A stretch of 64,000 bases of DNA from Petrachloros mirabilis ULC683 (GCF_009939295.1 NZ_WVIC01000001.1:124001-188000); one strand, 5' to 3'; shown: positions 17,928-27,866, counted from the stretch's first letter. A program made the numbers and translations. Notes: generated by a model not told the origin, from the letters alone.

Positions 17928-18833
17928 ATGAAAATTGTCATTCTGTCTCAAAAGGCGTCTCTCTACTCCACGCGTAGATTAAAGGAGGCCGGAGAAGCCC
18001 GAGGCCATGAAGTGCATGTAATTGATTACTTGCGCTGCTATATGAATATTACGGCTCATAAGCCTCAGGTGATTTACCAGGGAAAACCCCTCTCTGAAGT
18101 GGATGCAGTGATTCCAAGAATTGGGGCGTCACAGACTTTTTATGGCACAGCGGTGGTGCGTCAGTTTGAGATGATTGGGGTGTTTACGGCCAATGAGTCC
18201 CAGGCTATTTCGCGATCGCGGGACAAGCTGCGCTGTTTACAAATTCTGGCGCGGGAGGGCATTGGGTTGCCGGTCACGGGCTTTGCGCACTCGACCAAGG
18301 ACATTGAGGGTCTCATTGATACTGTGGGGGGAGCACCGCTAGTCATTAAGCTCTTAGAAGGCACCCAGGGGATTGGCGTGGTGCTGGCCGAAACCTATCA
18401 GGCTGCCAAATCAGTCATTGAAGCCTTTCGAGGTTTGGATGCCAATATCTTGGTACAAGAATTTATTAAAGAAGCAGGTGGGATGGATATTCGCTGCTTG
18501 GTGGTTGGCGAGAAAGTGATTGCTGCCATGAAGCGCCAGGGAGCTCCTGGTGAATTTCGCTCAAACCTACACCGGGGAGGCACCGCTGCCAAAATCAAAC
18601 TCACACCTGAGGAGCGCAGCACAGCGGTTCGAGCCGCCAAAGCCATGGGGCTACGTGTATCGGGAGTCGATATTCTCCGTTCAAATCATGGCCCAGTGGT
18701 GATGGAAGTCAACTCTTCGCCGGGACTAGAGGGCATCGAAGCAGCGACGGACATTGATGTAGCTGGGAAGATTGTTGAATTTTTAGAGAAAAATGCCAAG
18801 AACAATACCAGCCGCGATCGCATCAAATACTGA
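17928..18833 (+). CDS. rimK: RimK-type alpha-L-glutamate ligase
   Basis: A 301-residue ATP-grasp enzyme that appends glutamates to a protein C-terminus, classically ribosomal protein S6. Visible features are the start [21 protein letters not shown], the ATP-grasp loop [13 protein letters not shown], the metal and substrate segment [20 protein letters not shown], and [14 protein letters not shown]. It is 55 bases downstream of rimB on the same strand. Ligase and protease together suggest a reversible tail modification. Confidence 0.93.
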   Translation: MKIVILSQKASLYSTRRLKEAGEARGHEVHVIDYLRCYMNITAHKPQVIYQGKPLSEVDAVIPRIGASQTFYGTAVVRQFEMIGVFTANESQAISRSRDKLRCLQILAREGIGLPVTGFAHSTKDIEGLIDTVGGAPLVIKLLEGTQGIGVVLAETYQAAKSVIEAFRGLDANILVQEFIKEAGGMDIRCLVVGEKVIAAMKRQGAPGEFRSNLHRGGTAAKIKLTPEERSTAVRAAKAMGLRVSGVDILRSNHGPVVMEVNSSPGLEGIEAATDIDVAGKIVEFLEKNAKNNTSRDRIKY

Positions 18834-18861
18834 AGCTCGTTTACCCTAGCTCGTTTACCCT
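18834..18861. repeat. 14-bp direct tandem duplication
   Basis: AGCTCGTTTACCCT occurs twice in tandem directly after the rimK stop codon. The second unit overlaps the 3' end of the convergent gene by two bases. Confidence 0.8.
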
Positions 18862-19249
18862 AAGCCAAAGTTTCGGGGCAGTACCCTAGACCTTGAATAA
18901 ACTGCTCTCGAAACGCCTCAACTTCTCTCAAGTCAGGATTGCCGTGGGCAATGACAGCGACTTGATAGCGCCGCATCACCTCAACCGGTAAATGTCCAGC
19001 CTCTAGTTCTGAGAGTACGGCTTGGAGTCGCCAATCAGCGCGATAGGGAACACCCAGTTCATTCAAAAAAGCCTGAAAATTGTCAATATCCTCCTGCGAC
19101 CATCTTGAGCTAGGCTTGACTCGCAAGACCCAGCCGTTAAGCTGATGAATCACCGATACAAACTCGATGTCGAGATGCGTAAAATTTCTCAAATGTTGGA
19201 TCACTCTCAGCACCAAACTGGCGGTGCCCAAGTAATGGAGATAATCCAT
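18860..19249 (-). CDS. conserved protein of unknown function
   Basis: A 129-residue soluble protein. The first half is beta-rich (LDIEFVSVIHQLNGWVLRVKP) and the second half helical (SQEDIDNFQAFLNELGVPYRADWRLQ..., REVEAFREQFIQGLGY). No catalytic motif is seen. It reads convergently with rimK. The family is not recognised. Confidence 0.65.
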   Translation of the reverse strand: MDYLHYLGTASLVLRVIQHLRNFTHLDIEFVSVIHQLNGWVLRVKPSSRWSQEDIDNFQAFLNELGVPYRADWRLQAVLSELEAGHLPVEVMRRYQVAVIAHGNPDLREVEAFREQFIQGLGYCPETLA

Positions 19250-19423
19250 TTTTCCTCCATCCCACGGCTGACATAGGATAAGATTCAGCTCGTGACTTTT
19301 TTCCTACCTTCCAGTATCGGAAAAATTAAGTGCCGATGGGTAGCGGAAGTTCCCGCCTTTTCCTGGGGGGGTATACCCAAACCAGAAAGAAGCTTGTGAT
19401 CAGTTGCGCTGAGTGAATTTGGC

Positions 19424-20530
19424 ATGCCTGTGTTGCCCCCCAATGACATCGATCTAGATCTGGCCGCCTATGACTATGACTTGCCGGATACCTTAATTGC
19501 ACAAACACCAATGGTGCCTCGCGATCGCGCCCGCTTACTGGTAATTCACCCCCACGACCACGAGCATCGCCAGGTTCGGGACTTGCCACAACTACTCCGA
19601 CCTGGCGACTTGCTTATCTTCAATGACACTCGCGTCATTCCGGCGCGGCTGCTGGGCTACAAGCTCAATCCAAATCAGAATTTCAAGCGGAGTCTGGCCG
19701 TCGAGGTCTTGCTCCTCGAACCCCAAGGGAAAAACCTCTGGCTGGCGTTGGTCAAGCCCGGACGGCGCTTAAAACCCGGCACCTTAATTGAGTTTGGTGC
19801 CCCAGAAGGCACCGGAGTCTCCTTGCGCGCCACCATTCAGGCCACCGATCCCCACACAAGGGGACGTCTGATTGAATTTCACTGCCCCCCCCAAACTCCC
19901 TTTGAATCGCTCTTACAGCAGTTGGGGCAAGTTCCATTGCCCCCCTATTTGCAACATTCTCCAGCCAAACCAGAGCAGTATCAAACCGTGTTTGCCAATC
20001 AGCCAGGTGCCGTAGCCGCCCCCACGGCTGGCCTGCACTTTACCCCAGAACTCCTAGGGCAACTCCAAGCCCAGGGGATCAACCACTGTTTTGTCACCCT
20101 GCACGTTGGCATTGGCACCTTTCGCCCCGTCGAAGTGCAGCGGATTACCGAGCACACCCTGCATGAAGAATGGATTGAGATTCCCGAGTCTACGGTCGCC
20201 GCCATTCAGCATACCCAAGCCCAAGGGGGGCGGATTATTGCTGTGGGCACCACCGTAGTTAGAACCCTAGAAGGCACTGCCACCCAAGGAACCCTCACCC
20301 CTTACCGAGGCAAAATCAACCTGTTTATCTATCCGGGATATGAGTGGAAAGTCATCAATGGTCTGATCACCAACTTTCACCTGCCCTGCTCAAGCTTATT
20401 AATGTTGGTTAGCGCTCTGATTGGACGGCAACGGCTTCTAAATTTGTACCAAGTTGCGATTCAAAATCAATATCGGTTTTATTCCTTTGGGGATGCCATG
20501 CTGGTGCTGCCGGAAGCAGTCATTGCCTAA
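19424..20530 (+). CDS. queA: S-adenosylmethionine:tRNA ribosyltransferase-isomerase
   Basis: A 368-residue enzyme that transfers the ribosyl group of S-adenosylmethionine to 7-aminomethyl-7-deazaguanine in tRNA, making epoxyqueuosine. Hallmarks are YDYDLPDTLIAQTP, RDRARLLVI, LLIFNDTRVIPARL, AAPTAGLHFTPELL, the highly conserved THVGxGTFRPV-like block (LHVGIGTFRPVEV) and LITNFHLPCSSLLMLVSAL. It stands as a single gene here. The length is typical. Confidence 0.96.
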   Translation: MPVLPPNDIDLDLAAYDYDLPDTLIAQTPMVPRDRARLLVIHPHDHEHRQVRDLPQLLRPGDLLIFNDTRVIPARLLGYKLNPNQNFKRSLAVEVLLLEPQGKNLWLALVKPGRRLKPGTLIEFGAPEGTGVSLRATIQATDPHTRGRLIEFHCPPQTPFESLLQQLGQVPLPPYLQHSPAKPEQYQTVFANQPGAVAAPTAGLHFTPELLGQLQAQGINHCFVTLHVGIGTFRPVEVQRITEHTLHEEWIEIPESTVAAIQHTQAQGGRIIAVGTTVVRTLEGTATQGTLTPYRGKINLFIYPGYEWKVINGLITNFHLPCSSLLMLVSALIGRQRLLNLYQVAIQNQYRFYSFGDAMLVLPEAVIA

Positions 20531-20610
20531 GGTATATAGAAATCCAACCCTCTTTGGCAGCCCTTGCTAGGAAGGGTATGATGATGGGTAAAGATTAACC
20601 ACATAACATC

Positions 20611-21246
20611 ATGGCTGCCGATTCTTTGAAACAGAGCGACCTCCTCAATCGCCTGATTTTAGATCGCCAAACCACAGAAGAACTCGGGCGCTTCGGTCAA
20701 CTTCTGATTGATCCCCACGCCCAGCGGGTGGTGGGGTTTATCTGTAAGTCTGGCTTTATGGGCAGTCAGCGTCTGGCCTTGGCTTGGTCTGAGATCGAAA
20801 GCATTGGTAAAGATAGCATTCTTGTTAAGCAACAGGATTCTCAACGGCAAACCGTTGGCTCAGCACCCATTGAGGCTCCGATTGGCCATGAGATTTGGAC
20901 AGATCAAGGAGAACGCATTGGCAAAGTGGTTGATTTGGTCTTTGCTTCAGACCGTGGCGACTTGCAGCACTATATTTTTACAACCGGTGGCTGGAAAGGA
21001 ATTGTCGAAGGTCTTTATCAAATTCCACCCCTGGCTGTTTCCAGTTTGGGCAAGAAGCGGATAATTGTCCTAGATAGCGTGGCGCAAGCTCCTCAGCGAT
21101 ATACCGAAGGCTTGGGGGACACCGTGACCCAAGTAGCCGACTTTCTCAAGGAGGATGTGGCACAGACCCAGCAAGATGTCGCTGCCTTCAAGGAAGGGGC
21201 TCAAAAATTTATTCAGCGCTTTACGGATAAGGACACAGAAGCCTAG
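20611..21246 (+). CDS. PRC-barrel domain protein
   Basis: A 211-residue protein with two PRC-barrel modules: about residues 8-75 (LLNRLILDRQTTEELGRFGQ) and 95-150 (GERIGKVVDLVFASDRGDLQ). A C-terminal helical region follows (QVADFLKEDVAQTQQDVAAF). PRC-barrels bind RNA-processing or photosynthetic partners; tandem PRC proteins are common in cyanobacteria and may be thylakoid associated. The exact role is unknown. Confidence 0.82.
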   Translation: MAADSLKQSDLLNRLILDRQTTEELGRFGQLLIDPHAQRVVGFICKSGFMGSQRLALAWSEIESIGKDSILVKQQDSQRQTVGSAPIEAPIGHEIWTDQGERIGKVVDLVFASDRGDLQHYIFTTGGWKGIVEGLYQIPPLAVSSLGKKRIIVLDSVAQAPQRYTEGLGDTVTQVADFLKEDVAQTQQDVAAFKEGAQKFIQRFTDKDTEA

Positions 21247-21360
21247 AACTAGCGTTCTGTCGTTTGGGGTTCCGTAGCAGGTTAAACAGTTGTGCGCTTG
21301 GAGCTACATCATAATTTTGACAGGGTTAAAGGCTGGCTTCTTCCAGAAAAGTTTCCTTTA

Positions 21361-21514
21361 AGAGCTTGTTTGAGGAGTTGCTTAGACCTTGCACTTGCCC
21401 CCCTAACCCCCCAATTCTGGGGGGAAATGATCAGAGTTTTTGGCTTTCTCCCCCCAATTTTGGGGGGTCGGGGGGGCTAATGCAGGGATGAATGAGGCTT
21501 TTCAGACGGCCTCT
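21361..21514. repeat. family A palindromic repeat, copy 2 (154 bp)
   Basis: Same orientation, same 154-bp length and near-identical sequence to the copy at 2947, with ends AGAGCTTGTTTGAGGAG and CAGACGGCCTCT. It is flanked by TTTA on the left and TAAA on the right, consistent with insertion at a TA dinucleotide. Confidence 0.85.
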
Positions 21515-21611
21515 AAACCCTTAGGTGTACTTGCTTGCGGCGGATCCTTTGAGATTGCTGTAAGATGTCACCGGTACCCAACTCCGAACCCTGATGGGCT
21601 GACAAATCTTG

Positions 21612-21862
21612 AAGACCCTCACCCCCAACCCCTTTCCCAGAGCGGGAGAGGGGAGTCAAAGTCTGCATTCACTCTTGTTCCTCTTCTGCCTTTCGGGCTA
21701 CCGTGTGCTCACAAATCTTGAGAAGATTCAAAATCTTTGCGCTCGCCCCCCTAGCCCTCCAAGTTTGGGGGGAAATAGTGCCAGTTTTTGTTGATCTCCC
21801 CCCAGAATTACGCTCTGCGGGCATGCTGCGCGAGGGGGGTCGGGCCGGCTAATGCAGGGGTC
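21612..21862. repeat. composite repeat block: hairpin repeat plus truncated family B element
   Basis: It starts with the hairpin-type repeat CCCTCACCCCCAACCCC...GAGCGGGAGAGGGG (21618-21656). A family B left end GGCTACCGTGTGCTCACAA follows at 21696 with its usual CCCCCCTAG inner core. The right terminal repeat is missing. A short palindromic insert (ATTACGCTCTGCGGGCAT at about 21807) splits the second G-run hairpin. The whole 21247-22040 gap contains no gene. Confidence 0.7.
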
Positions 21863-22040
21863 ATTCACTTCGGTGAGGGTTGATTGCGCTGATGAGTGGG
21901 ATCAATCGTCTATGCCATCCATCGCTAGGCCAACCCCGTCTATGCCCCTTTGCCGGTGCTAGGGTTACCGTCGCAGCTCATAACGCAGCCGTGTGACTAG
22001 AACTGGGGAAAGTCCCAAAAGTATTTAAGGATATTTAGAT

Positions 22041-24557
22041 ATGCAAACGGCTCCGAATCCAAAGTCAATCTTGAATCTCGAAAATATGGCGGCGGAAAGT
22101 GGCCGCACGGGGCTCGGGATAGAGAATTTGAAGCGTTCATTTTTGAATAATTTGTTCTATGTCCAGGGCAAGTTTCCCGCCCTGGCCACGATGAATGACT
22201 ACTATATGGCGCTGGCCTATACCGTGCGCGATCGCCTCTTACAGCGTTGGGTGAATTCAGCTTCTATCTATACTGAACAGGGGTCGCGCACGGTTTCTTA
22301 TCTGTCTGCTGAATTTTTAATGGGCCCCCACCTGGGGAATAACCTGGTGAATCTTGGCATCTACGACCAGGTGCAGCAGGCCATGTCAGAACTGGGCTTA
22401 GAGCTGAACGACCTTCTCGAAGAAGAAGAAGAACCTGGATTGGGAAATGGTGGGTTGGGTCGCTTGGCTGCCTGTTACTTAGATTCGATGGCTTCCCTAG
22501 AAATTCCTTCCCTGGGCTATGGGATTCGCTACGAGTTTGGGATTTTTGAGCAAAATATTCGGGATGGCTGGCAGGTTGAAAAAACTGATAAGTGGCTGAG
22601 TAAGGGGAATCCTTGGGAGTTGGCTCGACCGGAATGGTCGGTCGAGGTGAAATTGGGGGGCACTACTCACCACTACACCGATGAGCAGGGTCGTCGTCGT
22701 GTTCGCTGGGAGCCTTACCAGGTGGTGCGTGGGGTGCCTTACGATACGCCAATTTTGGGCTATCAAACCCAAACGGCAAACACCCTCCGTCTGTGGACTG
22801 CGGAGGCTCCTGAGTCTTTTGACTTTGAAGCGTTTAATTCGGGGGATTACCTGGGTGCGGTCTACGAAAAAGTGGTGTCCGAAAATGTCTCTAAGGTGCT
22901 GTATCCCAATGATGATGGTTCTCAGGGTAAACAGCTTCGCCTCACTCAGCAGATTTTCTTTGTGTCTTGCTCACTCCAGGACATGATCCGGATTATGGAA
23001 GGTCAAGAACTGCCTTTGGAGAAGTTCCATGAAAAGTTTGTGGTGCAGTTGAACGATACCCATCCTGCGATCGCAGTTGCCGAGCTGATGCGTCTGTTAG
23101 TAGATGAGCATGGCATGGAGTGGGATCAAGCCTGGGGTATTACTCGACAGACCTTTGCGTACACCAACCATACGCTCTTACCTGAAGCCCTAGAGCGCTG
23201 GCCAATTAGCCTACTTGAAAGCCTTTTACCTCGACACCTAGAGATCATTTATGAAATCAACCATTACTTTCTAAATGAAGTGCGAATTAAGTTTCTCAAC
23301 GACGAAGATCGCCTGAGCCGGATGTCTCTCATTGATGAGTCGGGAGAGCGCTATGTGCGCATGGCTCACTTGGCTTGTGTGGGGAGTCATGCCATTAATG
23401 GGGTCGCGGCTCTGCACACCCAGTTGTTGCAAAAAGATGTCCTTAAAGACTTCTACGAACTCTATCCCCATAAATTCAGTAACAAAACGAACGGTGTTAC
23501 GCCCCGACGCTTTGTGGTGCTCAGCAATCGTCGCTTAACCAAGCTGATCTCGGACAAAATTGGAGATGCTTGGATCAAGCGCCTCGAAGAACTGAAGCAA
23601 CTAGAAGCCTACGCCAATGACCTTGAGTTTCATCGCCAATGGCGTGAGGTCAAAATGGCCAGCAAGTCTGAACTAGCTCAGTACATTCAGGCTCAAAACA
23701 ATATAACGGTTGACCCTAACTCCCTGTACAGCATTCATGCCAAGCGCTTTCATGAGTACAAGCGACAACATTTGAATGTGCTGCACATTATTACTCTTTA
23801 CAATCGGATCAAGGCCAATCCTGACTTAGAAATTACGCCTCGCACCTTTTTGTTTGGGGGTAAAGCAGCACCAGGCTACTTTATGGCCAAGCTGATTATT
23901 AAGTTGATTAACTCCGTTGCGGAGGTGGTGAATCGAGATCCCGATGTGCGAGATCGTCTTAAAGTTGTATTTCTCAGGGATTTCAGCGTTAAGTTTGCCC
24001 AGCGAGTGTACCCAGCGGCTGATCTCTCGGAGCAAATTTCTACTGCGGGCAAAGAAGCCTCAGGCACGGGCAATATGAAGTTTGCCCTGAACGGGGCTTT
24101 GACCATTGGCACCCTCGACGGTGCCAATATTGAAATTCGTGAGGAAGTGGGGGCTGAGAATTTCTTTCTGTTTGGACTCACGGCTGATCAGGTTTACCAA
24201 ATGCGCGCCTCTGGCTATAACCCGCAGGAATCTTACCATACATCCCCTGAACTCAAACTCGCCTTGGATCGAATTTCGTCGGGCTTTTTCTCCCATGGTG
24301 ACTCGGACTTGTTTAAGCCCCTCATCGATAATTTGCTCTACCACGACCCCTATTTTGTTTTGGCAGACTATCGCCCCTACGTGGACTGTCAAGAAGAGGT
24401 GAGTCGAGCCTACTGCGATCAAGAGCACTGGACTCGTATGTCGATTTTGAATGTGGCTCGGATGAGTAAGTTTTCTTCTGATCGGGCGATTCAGGACTAC
24501 TGCCGTGATATTTGGAACGTCAGCCCGGTACCCATTGAGCCGATGGAGTTTTTCTAA
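22041..24557 (+). CDS. glgP: glycogen phosphorylase
   Basis: An 838-residue enzyme that releases glucose-1-phosphate from glycogen, supplying carbon in the dark. It has the conserved phosphorylase N-domain (RDRLLQRWVNSASIYTEQG, YLSAEFLMGPHLGNNL), LEEEEEPGLGNGGLGRLAAC, and VVQLNDTHPAIAVAEL. The pyridoxal-phosphate site is EASGTGNMKFALNGALTIGT, with its Schiff-base lysine. Length is normal. Its 3' end overlaps the convergent cysteine desulfurase gene by 38 bases. Confidence 0.97.
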   Translation: MQTAPNPKSILNLENMAAESGRTGLGIENLKRSFLNNLFYVQGKFPALATMNDYYMALAYTVRDRLLQRWVNSASIYTEQGSRTVSYLSAEFLMGPHLGNNLVNLGIYDQVQQAMSELGLELNDLLEEEEEPGLGNGGLGRLAACYLDSMASLEIPSLGYGIRYEFGIFEQNIRDGWQVEKTDKWLSKGNPWELARPEWSVEVKLGGTTHHYTDEQGRRRVRWEPYQVVRGVPYDTPILGYQTQTANTLRLWTAEAPESFDFEAFNSGDYLGAVYEKVVSENVSKVLYPNDDGSQGKQLRLTQQIFFVSCSLQDMIRIMEGQELPLEKFHEKFVVQLNDTHPAIAVAELMRLLVDEHGMEWDQAWGITRQTFAYTNHTLLPEALERWPISLLESLLPRHLEIIYEINHYFLNEVRIKFLNDEDRLSRMSLIDESGERYVRMAHLACVGSHAINGVAALHTQLLQKDVLKDFYELYPHKFSNKTNGVTPRRFVVLSNRRLTKLISDKIGDAWIKRLEELKQLEAYANDLEFHRQWREVKMASKSELAQYIQAQNNITVDPNSLYSIHAKRFHEYKRQHLNVLHIITLYNRIKANPDLEITPRTFLFGGKAAPGYFMAKLIIKLINSVAEVVNRDPDVRDRLKVVFLRDFSVKFAQRVYPAADLSEQISTAGKEASGTGNMKFALNGALTIGTLDGANIEIREEVGAENFFLFGLTADQVYQMRASGYNPQESYHTSPELKLALDRISSGFFSHGDSDLFKPLIDNLLYHDPYFVLADYRPYVDCQEEVSRAYCDQEHWTRMSILNVARMSKFSSDRAIQDYCRDIWNVSPVPIEPMEFF

Positions 24558-25698
24558 GGGCTTGGATGGCTGCGATCGCACAGGCCGCGGCCTGGTCAAT
24601 TTCCCTTGGGGTATTCAATCGTCCTAGGCCAAAGCGGAGGGTAGCTGCTGCCAATGCTGGCTCTCGGCCCAACGCCAACAGCACATGGGAGGGGCTGGTC
24701 TTACCAGAGGCACAGGCCGATCCCGAAGACAGAGCAACCTTGGGCTGAAGGGCCAGAAGGAGCGCCTGTCCATCTACCCCTTCGACGCTGATGTTGAGGC
24801 ACCCCGCAAGGCGCTGGGTGGGGTGCCCGTTGAGGTGAATTCCTTCCTGCGATCGCAACTGCCGCCAGAGCTGATCTCGTAGTTGAGCTAGGTAAGGCTG
24901 CTCTGTCTCGGCTGCGGCAAGTCCCAGCTCCACAGCCTTAGCAAAGCCCACAATTTGGGGCGTTGCCAGCGTCCCCGAGCGCCATCCCCGCTCTTGGCCA
25001 CCCCCATGAACTTGTGGAGCCAGTCGCACCCGGGGCTGCCGCTGCCGAACATACAGTGCTCCAATGCCTTTTGGGCCATAGATTTTGTGCGCTGTCAGTG
25101 ACATCAGATCAATCTGCATCGCCGCCACGTCCAGGGGAACCTTAGTCAGCGCTTGCGCCGCATCCGTGTGGAATAAGACCTGGTGGCGGTGGCAGATCGC
25201 CCCAATCTCGGATAGGGGTTGCAAAACTCCGATTTCATTATTGGCTGCCATGACCGAAACCAGAATCGTCTCGGGACGAATGGCTTGCTCCAGCAGTGAC
25301 AGCTCTAAAAGGCCATCGGGCTGAACCGGCAAAAACGTCACCTCAAACCCCAACGACTGAAGATAGCGGCAGGGTTCTAGCACCGCACTGTGCTCGGTTT
25401 GTACCGTGATCAAATGGCGGCCTTTCTGGAAGTAGGCTTCAGCAACCCCTTTGATAGCTAGGTTGTTGGCCTCTGTCGCGCCACTAGTAAAAAGGAGTGC
25501 TTCAGGTTGAGCGTGGATCGCCGAGGCAATCTGTTCACGGGCGTATTTGACTGCCGCACTTGCCTCCCATCCATAGCCATGACTCAGACTGGAGGGGTTG
25601 CCAGGACAGTCTGTGAAGTAGGGCAGCATCGCCTCTAGCACCCGAGGATCCACTGGGGTGGTGGCCTGATGATCTAGATAAATGGGGCGGGACGGCAT
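24520..25698 (-). CDS. cysteine desulfurase (NifS/IscS family)
   Basis: A 392-residue PLP enzyme that takes sulfur from cysteine for Fe-S clusters or thio-modifications. Visible features are IYLDHQATTPVDPRVLEAML at the N-terminus, TSGATEANNLAIKGV, the PLP lysine in SLTAHKIYGPKGIGALYV, and the catalytic cysteine in ALSSGSACASGKTSPSHVLL. This class I layout fits IscS/NifS more than SufS. No scaffold gene is adjacent. The C-terminus overlaps glgP on the opposite strand. Confidence 0.93.
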   Translation of the reverse strand: MPSRPIYLDHQATTPVDPRVLEAMLPYFTDCPGNPSSLSHGYGWEASAAVKYAREQIASAIHAQPEALLFTSGATEANNLAIKGVAEAYFQKGRHLITVQTEHSAVLEPCRYLQSLGFEVTFLPVQPDGLLELSLLEQAIRPETILVSVMAANNEIGVLQPLSEIGAICHRHQVLFHTDAAQALTKVPLDVAAMQIDLMSLTAHKIYGPKGIGALYVRQRQPRVRLAPQVHGGGQERGWRSGTLATPQIVGFAKAVELGLAAAETEQPYLAQLRDQLWRQLRSQEGIHLNGHPTQRLAGCLNISVEGVDGQALLLALQPKVALSSGSACASGKTSPSHVLLALGREPALAAATLRFGLGRLNTPREIDQAAACAIAAIQALRKTPSAQWVPG

Positions 25699-25775
25699 TG
25701 ATCAACAACGAGCAATCTTACTGTACTCAAAGTTTATTCGGCTCAGCCTGTGTCTGCCACCCTGGGAACCTTAAA

Positions 25776-25849
25776 CGGGACTGGCGCGATTCGAACGCGC
25801 GACCTAGCGCTTAGGAGGCGCTCGCTCTATCCAACTGAGCTACAGCCCC
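25776..25849 (-). tRNA. tRNA-Arg(CCT)
   Basis: On the minus strand this folds into a 74-base cloverleaf. The acceptor is GGGGCTG/CAGTCCC, the D-arm GCTC...GAGC, and the anticodon stem AGCGC/GCGCT with loop CTCCTAA, giving anticodon CCT. The T-arm is GCGCG-TTCGAAT-CGCGC. The discriminator is G and CCA is not encoded. It lies between the cysteine desulfurase and the TrkA-type gene. Confidence 0.95.
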
Positions 25850-26002
25850 AGATGGCTTGCCCTTAAACGGGTCAGCAAGGATACGCTAAGCCATTTTGCC
25901 AGCAAACGTCAATATCAACCCAAACGATTTTGCCTACATGCGATACAAGAGAAGAGTAAACACTGCGAAGGCTACGCAGGATTTCTGGAGCAAGGGGAGC
26001 TT

Positions 26003-26680
26003 GTGTACGTCATCATTGGTGGGGCGGGTTTAGTGGGGCTGAGCCTGGCGCAAAAATTAGTTGATCTCGGGCACACTGTTGCCGTGATTGATCAAGATCC
26101 CATGGCTTGCCACTATGCCCGAGAGCAGGTGGGGGTCATGGCCTTTGAGGGAAGTGCCGTCAGTACCCAGGTGTTGCTAGAAGCAGGCATTCGCAAGGCG
26201 GATTCCCTGGTGGCTGTGTTGCCCAGTGATCCGCTTAATTTGGCGCTGATCAGCCTAGCCAAGCACTATGGGGTCTTGCATCTGGTCTCTCTGATGCAGC
26301 ATCGTGACTTTGCTCAGCCCCTCCGTAGTGCGGGGGCAGAACAAATTATCAGCACTGTGGATCTGGCGGTATCCACCATGGTCAATGCCATTGAATATCC
26401 CCAGGTAGAGTCGATGATGCACTTTGAGCAGGGGCAAATTGAAATTTTGAAGCTGTCTATTTCAAATCAATGTTATGTGGTGGGTCGATGCGTCGCTGAG
26501 GTGGCTCAAGATCGGCGCTTTCCCTCTGGAACATTGATTGTGGGGTATCAATCTCATCCCCAGATGGATCTGATCATTCCGAATGGTCAAACTCTGATTG
26601 AGTCAGGCTCGACTGTGTTGATTGCCACCAAGCCAGGATCTGTCCATCAGGTTGTGAATTTTATTGAGGGCTGTAGTTAG
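26003..26680 (+). CDS. TrkA-family (RCK domain) potassium-transport regulatory protein
   Basis: A 225-residue cytoplasmic protein. The RCK N-domain is a Rossmann fold (MYVIIGGAGLVGLSLAQKLV, then VAVIDQDP), and an RCK C-domain follows at about residues 145-220 (LKLSISNQCYVVGRCVAEVA, TVLIATKPG). Such proteins bind NAD or ATP and gate a K+ channel or Ktr/Trk transporter. The membrane partner is not adjacent. GTG start at 26003 with AAGGGGAG just upstream. Confidence 0.88.
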   Translation: MYVIIGGAGLVGLSLAQKLVDLGHTVAVIDQDPMACHYAREQVGVMAFEGSAVSTQVLLEAGIRKADSLVAVLPSDPLNLALISLAKHYGVLHLVSLMQHRDFAQPLRSAGAEQIISTVDLAVSTMVNAIEYPQVESMMHFEQGQIEILKLSISNQCYVVGRCVAEVAQDRRFPSGTLIVGYQSHPQMDLIIPNGQTLIESGSTVLIATKPGSVHQVVNFIEGCS

Positions 26681-26717
26681 AATTCTTTTAGAATCGCTAT
26701 GTCCCCTCATACACAGC

Positions 26718-26746
26718 AAAAAGCGCCCCCCGTAGGGAGCGCTCTT
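26718..26746 (-). terminator. rho-independent terminator of psbA
   Basis: On the minus strand AGCGCTCCC-TAC-GGGGGCGCT is followed by TTTTTGC, a textbook terminator 38 bases after the psbA stop. The stem could also slow transcripts coming from the trkA-like gene on the plus strand, although its T-tract is weaker there. Confidence 0.88.
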
Positions 26747-26783
26747 TAGCCTAACGCAAGGTTAGAAGCATTGTCCGGATGGA

Positions 26784-27866
26784 CTAGCCGTTGATGACCG
26801 GAGCGGTCAGAGCCACAGGGGCAGACTCACCAGCAGCCAAGTCAAGGGGGAAGTTGTGAGCATTACGTTCGTGCATCACTTCAAAGCCCAGGTTGGCGCG
26901 GTTGAGCACATCGGCCCAGGTGTTGATCACGTTGCCTTGAGAGTCAACGATGGAGTGGTTGAAGTTAAACCCGTTCAGGTTGAACGCCATGGTGCTGATA
27001 CCCAAGGAGGTGAACCAGATACCAATCACAGGCCAAGCTGCTAGGAAGAAGTGGAGTGCGCGGCTGTTGTTGAAGCTGGCGTACTGGAAGATCAACCGGC
27101 CAAAGTAACCGTGAGCGGCAACAATGTTGTAGGTTTCTTCTTCTTGACCAAACTTGTAACCGTAGTTTTGAGACTCAACTTCAGTGGTTTCACGAATCAA
27201 GCTGGAGGTTACCAGAGAACCGTGCATAGCGGAGAACAGAGCGCCACCGAACACACCGGCCACACCGAGCATGTGGAAGGGGTGCATGAGGATGTTGTGC
27301 TCAGCTTGGAACACGAACATGAAGTTGAAGGTACCACTGATACCCAGAGGCATCCCATCAGAGAAAGAGCCTTGGCCCAGAGGATAAATCAAGAACACAG
27401 CGGTGGCAGCAGACAGAGGAGCAGCGTAAGCAACGCAGATCCAAGGGCGCATGCCTAAGCGATAGCTGAGTTCCCACTGACGACCCATGTAGCAAGCCGC
27501 ACCCAGCAAGAAGTGGAAAATGATCAGCTGGTAGGGGCCGCCGTTATAGAGCCATTCATCGAGAGAAGCAGCTTCCCAAATGGGGTAAAAGTGCAGGCCG
27601 ATGGCGTTAGAAGAAGGAATAACCGCACCGGAGATAATGTTGTTGCCATAGAGAAGAGAGCCGGCAACAGGCTCGCGGATTCCGTCAATGTCTACAGGAG
27701 GCGCAGCCACAAAGGCAACGATGAAGCAAGCAGTCGCAGCCAACAGGGTGGGGATCATCAACACGCCAAACCAGCCGATGTAGAGGCGGTTGTCGGTGCT
27801 GGTAATCCAGCTACAAAAGCGCTCCCATGCACTGGCGCTCTCGCGTTGTTGGAGAACAGTAGTCAT
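26784..27866 (-). CDS. psbA: photosystem II D1 protein
   Basis: A 360-residue reaction-centre protein with five membrane helices, in thylakoids. Key residues are all present: Tyr161, Asp170, Glu189, His190, His198, His215, His272, His332, Glu333, His337, Asp342 and Ala344 at the processing site, followed by a 16-residue extension. Residue 130 is Gln ([14 protein letters not shown]), the low-light type D1:1 form. Gly80, Phe158 and Thr286 argue against the low-oxygen D1' variant. The ATG giving [10 protein letters not shown] is the conserved start. The segment [19 protein letters not shown] differs slightly from common forms. Confidence 0.99.
   Translation of the reverse strand: MTTVLQQRESASAWERFCSWITSTDNRLYIGWFGVLMIPTLLAATACFIVAFVAAPPVDIDGIREPVAGSLLYGNNIISGAVIPSSNAIGLHFYPIWEAASLDEWLYNGGPYQLIIFHFLLGAACYMGRQWELSYRLGMRPWICVAYAAPLSAATAVFLIYPLGQGSFSDGMPLGISGTFNFMFVFQAEHNILMHPFHMLGVAGVFGGALFSAMHGSLVTSSLIRETTEVESQNYGYKFGQEEETYNIVAAHGYFGRLIFQYASFNNSRALHFFLAAWPVIGIWFTSLGISTMAFNLNGFNFNHSIVDSQGNVINTWADVLNRANLGFEVMHERNAHNFPLDLAAGESAPVALTAPVING

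Noticed and set aside
21440-21794. Short proline-rich open frames across repeat blocks (also near 51165, 55793, 58363-59152)
   Set aside because: They translate the C/G-run repeats and have no independent support.
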